Shown here in pieces: positions 58,691 to 64,000 of a stretch of 64,000 bases of DNA; the first letter of the stretch is position 1, and each line of letters begins with the position of its first letter. Source of the stretch: Certhia americana (lineage: Eukaryota > Chordata > Aves > Passeriformes > Certhiidae). Both the position numbers and the translations under genes were made by a program. The notes beneath the pieces are model-generated. The model worked only from the letters and a program-made list of their open reading frames with translations, did no database searches and was not told the origin of the DNA. The stretch lies in contig CM031858.1 in NCBI GenBank assembly GCA_018697195.1, forward strand, positions 83,821,034 through 83,885,033, given 5' to 3'.

Positions 58691-58699
58691 ATGCATCTC

Positions 58700-59002
58700 A
58701 AAGGCGGGTGTCAAGAGGATGTGGGTGTCAAGGTGCCAGACTTTTCAGTGGTGCCCAGAGACAGGATGAGGAGCAATGGCCATAAGCTGAAACACAAGTT
58801 CCACCTCCACGTGAAGAAGAACTTCTTTACATTGAGGGTGGAAATGGCTGCCCAGAGAGGTCGTGGAGTCTCGTGTCTGGAGCCATTCAAAACCCATCTG
58901 GACACGTTTGTGTGTAACTTGATCTAGGTGGCTGTGCCACGGCAGGGGGGTTGGACCGGATGATCTCCAGAGATCCCTTCCAACCTTAAGAATCCTGTGA
59001 TT
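58700..59002 (+). mobile_element. CR1 LINE 3' end
   Basis: Contains GTGTCAAGAGGATGTGGGTG, GTGGTGCCCAGAGACAGGAT, ATAAGCTGAAACACAAGTTC, AAGAACTTCTTTACATTGAG, GGGGTTGGACCGGATGATCT, CCAGAGATCCCTTCCAACCT and a TCCTGTGATT end: a CR1 3' region in plus orientation, abutting the CpG island. Confidence 0.95.
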
Positions 59003-62000
59003 TACTCTTTCCATTTCCTCCCTGCCTGAACAGCAGTGGGTGGATTGGGAGAGCTGCAACAACTCCCCATGTGCCCCCCAAACCTGGCCTGCCCACCCCA
59101 GCACAGTACTCTCCCTCTGGCTGCACTGTAGCTTTCAGCAAGAAAAATCACCTGGCTTGAGCAGGTGCACACCCATTTCTGTTCCTCAAATGTCAATGGT
59201 GTAAGGACACCTGTGTTTTACCCAGGAGAACACTTCACAACATGTCCCTGTGCACTGCTGAACAAAAAAGCCCAGAGATACCCATTTATACACAACTTCT
59301 ACTACACTCATTTCTGCTTGAAAGGGAGTAGCACCTGTTGTCATTTTAGAGGACACCTCAAAAACTCAGTCCCTGTCAATTATGACTGAGTTTTGAGGCT
59401 GAATGAAACCAGACACTACTCTTGAACAACTTCAAAGTCCTGATGTTCTCAGCTCTGCTGTGGCAACCCGCACACCCACAGCAAACCCTCCAGTGTCAGG
59501 CTGGAGCAGGGGAAGGCACACAAGGACAGGACAGCTGTTGCAGACCCTGGCAGCATCTCTTCCTGGGGTGAGGTGGTAGGAAGCAAATTCAATACTTACA
59601 TGGCTGATTTGCTAAGGGCAGCCTTAATTCAAAGGGAGCCTTCATTTGACTGTAGAGCTGATTTTCATGGTCGCTCCTCAGGTCTTCAGCACAACCTTCA
59701 GTTGCTTCTTTATGAGCCAGCCCTCATGTCGGCACATTACTGGATCAGATAAAAAATATCTCTAGCCCTTGTCTTAGTAGTGGACATGCAGGGAAGATGT
59801 ACTTATATATGTGCTGTCAAGTAATGATTCTTCCCCCTGAAGACAGCTCCTGGTATTTGATGACATGTGATCAATGGGCTTTCAGAGAACATGATGGTAT
59901 TTTTCTAGTTATTATCCATCAGCTGAGTTTTCTCTATCATCATGTGAGAGAAGCCCTTTGTGAACCCATGTGAACTTTTGCCATGTGCTACGTTTTGTGG
60001 TGGACAATGCAAGAGATTATATGAGCAGTTTACAAAGAAATATTTCTGTTTTTCCTGGAATGGTCCTCTGCATACTTCAGGTGACTTATGCATCAAAAAA
60101 TGTTTTGTTTCTGCTCAGCTGCCTATGTTTATCTCTAAATCTATTATACTAGCTCATTGAACTGTTTGATTATTTGATTGTTCCTCTGACCCTCGTGTTT
60201 GGTCTTCCATTTTTACTGCATCCTAAGTCTTCTTTTCTGGTGTCATTGGAGTTCCTACTCTTAGGGAGAGAGGATGCAATCCCTTTCCAGGTACATGCAC
60301 TTCTCTGAAGCACTCTGTTTCCTAGAGCAGGTCAAATGCTTGTTCCAGCAATTGATTATAAGTATTTTGAGGCAAACTTCATGAGCCTTCAGTGACTTTC
60401 ACCCTTGTTTGGCCAGCTGTTTTCACAAACCTTACTGTCTAGTGAAAAAAAGACCAAATAAGTCTTCTATCCACCAATTCTATAATTACCAATTTACATT
60501 CTTTCATAACTAATGTGTTGTGGAGTTACTTTTCAGGAAGCTCTAATCCTCACAGCTTGCCTCGTTTCTGTATTTGTTTTTGATTCTGAGTGCTACAGCA
60601 ACCTGAAAACTAGGAGTTGGTAAGAGTCACACAGCATGTTATTATCATGCACAATTTCTGCAGCAAAGAGAAGTATTATGAAGAAAATCGAATAATTAAA
60701 ATGCCTAAATAATTAAATTACTTAAAAATAGGACGTGCCTAGGATTCTTTGTGGAGCAATAGTATTGTACACTTTCAGGACTGTGCTTAGAGCCATTTGC
60801 TTTAACCATCATTGTTCTTGGCAGAACCACAATCTCACCTTCCTTTTCTTCTAATGGCAGTTGGACAAGCTGTTTTAGAGAATGGGCAGGTTGTAGAGAA
60901 CACCAATTCCACTGCTGTTTCTCTCCTTGGTAATGCAAGATTCCAGTCCTAACACCTCTGGAGAATGTGTTTCAAAGGGCAAATACAATGGGAACCTTTA
61001 TGTAGAAGTGTCTTCACAAGTTTGAGGAAGAGGAGGGGAAACTGACTCTTAGGGAGTGGGGAGCAGCACTCAGGGCATCACAGCACTGTCTTCACTGCAT
61101 TCCTAGTGACACTCAAACCATCCCTTGGAAAATACTGCCCAAGAGTAATATAATTACAGCTTTTTAATCACAGCTTAGTGTCTTGTGTAAACCTATGTTT
61201 CTTGCTAAAACATCTGCTGGTATCTGTGCAAAATGACAAGCAATTAGAGCAGAATTGTCTTTGGGCTAAGGGTTTGCAGTGTGTGTTAGACTAATTAATT
61301 TTCAAGTGTCTGATGTGACTAATCACAATATCTAATGAAAATCATATAGGTCTTGGACATAGTTGTGGTTCTGTTGGATTTTCAAATACTAATTAAATTG
61401 TGCTTCAAGTTAAGGAAGGAAGACTTAAGATTAGGGATGCAAAAGCAACCCAAATGAAAGCAGCATGGATATTTCAGAGGAAGTTATCTTTTTTCTCCAT
61501 CTGCTGACCTTGTTCCTGAAGTTTCCAAGATGTCAGAAAAACACAAAGCAGTCTACAGACTGGACATTGACAAACCAGATTGAAGCATTACTAAATTAGC
61601 ATTAACAAAGACCAAAAGTCATCTAAAGTTCAGCTTGAAGGGAAATGGCTCATCGGATGATGTTTTTCTCATCTGGTTTTGCAGGTACAGGCTGAAGCAA
61701 CAATTTAGTGTTAAAGTAGTCCTAATTTGAGGGTTCTTTGTATCAGGATCAAAGTCCTGCAGCCACATGCTGTAAAACATGAGTCTGATAGGAATTCACT
61801 TATAGGCCCAAATGCATTTAAGCTATTTTGTCTGGTGAACTTCATGCTAGAATGCTTTATGTGGAATCAGATGTCTGATGATGTCTGTTGTTCTGCTATG
61901 AGTGGAAAAGAAGCACAAACCTATCAGGCAAGTAATTCAAATCTGTACCACTTCTGGCCCAGACTAATGTGGTACTGATGATGTTCTCATATCCCAAGTA

Positions 62001-63249
62001 CCCACTGCTAATGCCAAGGGCCAGATTTCACAGGTGTCATTTTGCTTCTGCTGCAGAGGAGGGCAGTTCGGACAAATATGATGACAGCACTACCTTGCAG
62101 GCTTACTGAGATCTTCTTCCCATCTTGCCTTTTTTAAATGCCATCTTCTTGTCTGTTCCAAATGCAATATGTACAATAAAGCAAGGTGAGGTTTTGGTGT
62201 TGATTTTTACTGTTTTAAGTTGGTTTTTTTTACAGGTTTGTATAGACATATCATCTGTGACTTTTAATGATCATAGTGGGAGAGTCAGTTTCAATGTTAC
62301 TATGGCCTGCACTATCCAAGCAGGAAATTTGCATCCTCAAACCTTTTGTAAGCCAGCAGTTCCCCTTTGTTAACTTAGTGCAAAAGTAAGTTACTGCATG
62401 CAGGATAGTGAATTCTAAGCACTTTAACATGCATGCCCAGATAGAAAAAAACTTGAGGAATATCAAAATCCAGAGGAAGTACTCTGCCTCTATGTGCTGA
62501 TGAATGAATTTCATCATGCTAACATATTCATTAACTCATGCTGCTGTAGTGCAGTATGGAGATGCCACATGGAGACACAGCATGCAGAAGCCAGAGTGTA
62601 ACAGAGTTTTGAAGTGGAATGCATTTGATGGCTTCTATGGATTAAGAAGGATGAAACAGGAAAGGATTGTGTCCAAAAAAATAAAAGCTAAATATTCCCA
62701 ACCCTCTATTTTTCTATCTGCCAGAAGAACCACCAATCCCTCCACCCTCCTGGATTTTTAAGCAAAGATGTCTTTTGTGCAGATGGTGCTCTTCCACCCC
62801 AATTCTGACAGACCACTCAAATACAAGGATTACAGGGGTAAATAGTTGCTTTCTGGAGGTACTACTGAAAAGTTTTCTGATCCAACAGCTATCAGGCCAA
62901 TAAAGTGTTTTATGCAGAGTGTGTGTTTTCAGTAAGTCATAACTTTATGACCTGGAAGTTGGTCATAGTATGTTGTTCCGATATGATACTAGCAGCCTTC
63001 CCAAATGAATACTGTAAATATCATTGCAGAATATCCCCAGTAATTTTTCTCAAACCAAAGGAGTGAACAAGTTCTTTTCTAAATAAAATGTAGTCTATCC
63101 TAACAGGAGTCTTCAAGACAGAACAGCCAGAATAAGGTGTCCTGGGGATTGACATTTCTTAAAGGCTGTTTAACATGACCCATCCAATTAATCTGAATTA
63201 CACAATGTACTGATATATCCAAAGGATGACATTCATTCCAATATAAAAT
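59003..63249. other. Sequence with no recognised gene
   Basis: About 4.2 kb of AT-rich sequence. ORFs of 60-88 codons (for example 61727-61978, 62251-62517, 62504-62761) have no family motif and no shared splice structure. No transposon was recognised. Confidence 0.6.
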
Positions 63250-64000
63250 GAATAGCATTGTATTAACGTTTATTTCTAATTACAAGAAACAGAATATCAG
63301 TCCCTTATTTGTACAAAAATACCTGAAAGATTACAATTAGGTTCACAAGCCAAAAAGCTATTTACAGTATGAAGCAAAGCATATTGAATAAAGGTTTTGT
63401 CTCTTAAGTTAATACCTTTTGCATTCCCTGAAACTTTAAACTTTATTCCATTTTACAGTCACTAAATCTTGCATTGTGACAATATAATTTACGATAAGCA
63501 AGTCTTGCCACTGGAAAGGTGCATTGATTGGTCAAACTGTCAGGTATTTAGTGCAGAAAAGATAAGACAAAACATCTAAACTGAGGCACGTGTTTCTTCA
63601 AGATTAATTAACAAATAAAAAGTTTTTTGTACTTTAACACCTATCGTAACATAACTTAACTAGTAACCTCATTACCAAAATGGTTTGGCATTTTCCTTCT
63701 CAACATATTCAAGATTGCTACATGAAGTATTTATTTAGAAAATAAAATCACAGGCAAAAAGATAAAAATTCAACAGGCTCCAAAACAACCCTGAGCATCC
63801 CCTTTACATTCATGTCATTTAAATACAAAAATAAGAGTCAAATGTCCTTCAGTCCTTGGTATTCTGAGCTGGCAGCCAGCTGAATCTGTTGGAAAACTAA
63901 GGTGGCATTGACTGTTTTCCAGCAGAAAGAAGACAAAGCAGTGATCTGCTTAAGTAAGATTGTTGCCACTTTGAAGGTGGTCACTTTCTCAAAACAGCTC
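63250..64000 (-). other. Possible 3' UTR of a neighbouring minus-strand gene
   Basis: AATAAA on the minus strand at 63269-63274 is followed within 20-40 bases by a T/G-rich stretch, as at a polyadenylation site, and sequence to its right is non-coding. In mammals GRB10 ends upstream of DDC on the same strand, so this could be its 3' UTR. No GRB10 coding sequence is visible and AATAAA is common in AT-rich DNA, so this is weak. Confidence 0.2.

Noticed and set aside
61727..62761. Cluster of 82-88 codon ORFs near the right end as a possible gene
   Set aside because: Different strands and frames, no conserved motif, no consistent exon boundaries.

Overview
This is vertebrate nuclear DNA, most likely from a bird and possibly a songbird. 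The evidence is AT-rich non-coding sequence, short exons with GT-AG junctions, and at least seven fragments of chicken-repeat-1 (CR1) LINEs. There are also two avian-style retroviral LTR candidates. No bacterial or phage gene organisation is present, so most open reading frames over 60 codons are chance ORFs or lie in repeats. Species-level placement is inference.

The one gene I can identify is DDC (aromatic L-amino acid decarboxylase, PLP-dependent) on the minus strand. Nine consecutive coding exons (named 2 to 10 after the human gene) were assembled by eye. Going downstream on the minus strand they start at 35941, 28996, 28226, 23962, 18541, 12155, 9963, 8033 and 3292. All junctions are GT-AG and the reading frame is open throughout. 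Together they encode residues 1 to about 340 of a protein that is 480 residues long in humans. PLP lysine 303 and catalytic-loop tyrosine 332 fall at exactly the human numbers. Exons 11 to 15 (the C-terminal third) must lie left of position 1.

Layout: 1-3215 is part of intron 10. 3216-35941 holds coding exons 10 to 2 and introns 9 to 2. These introns contain CR1 copies (10.2, 22.9-23.7 and 32.0-34.2 kb), two 3' CR1 ends near 5.5 and 6.0 kb, and an LTR with polypurine tract at 20.1-20.5 kb. 35942-41540 is probably intron 1. A TATA-type promoter and short first exon are proposed at 41541-41648. 41.7-57.5 kb is upstream sequence with an LTR-like element (about 45.6-46.0 kb), CR1 copies (52.2 and 56.0 kb), an old L3/CR1-like remnant (53.4 kb) and a 100-N assembly gap inside a poly-A run (54.5 kb). 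57.6-58.7 kb is a CpG-island-like block with good minus-strand splice donors at its left edge, so it may be an alternative promoter. 59.0-64.0 kb has no recognised gene. In mammals GRB10 lies upstream of DDC, and a minus-strand polyadenylation signal at 63.27 kb could mark the 3' end of that neighbour, but nothing coding supports this.

I found no undescribed multi-gene system. The most useful leads are the two promoter candidates, substrate-pocket substitutions in DDC, a 19-nt poly-T tract at the exon 7 acceptor, and several undescribed repeat structures inside introns.
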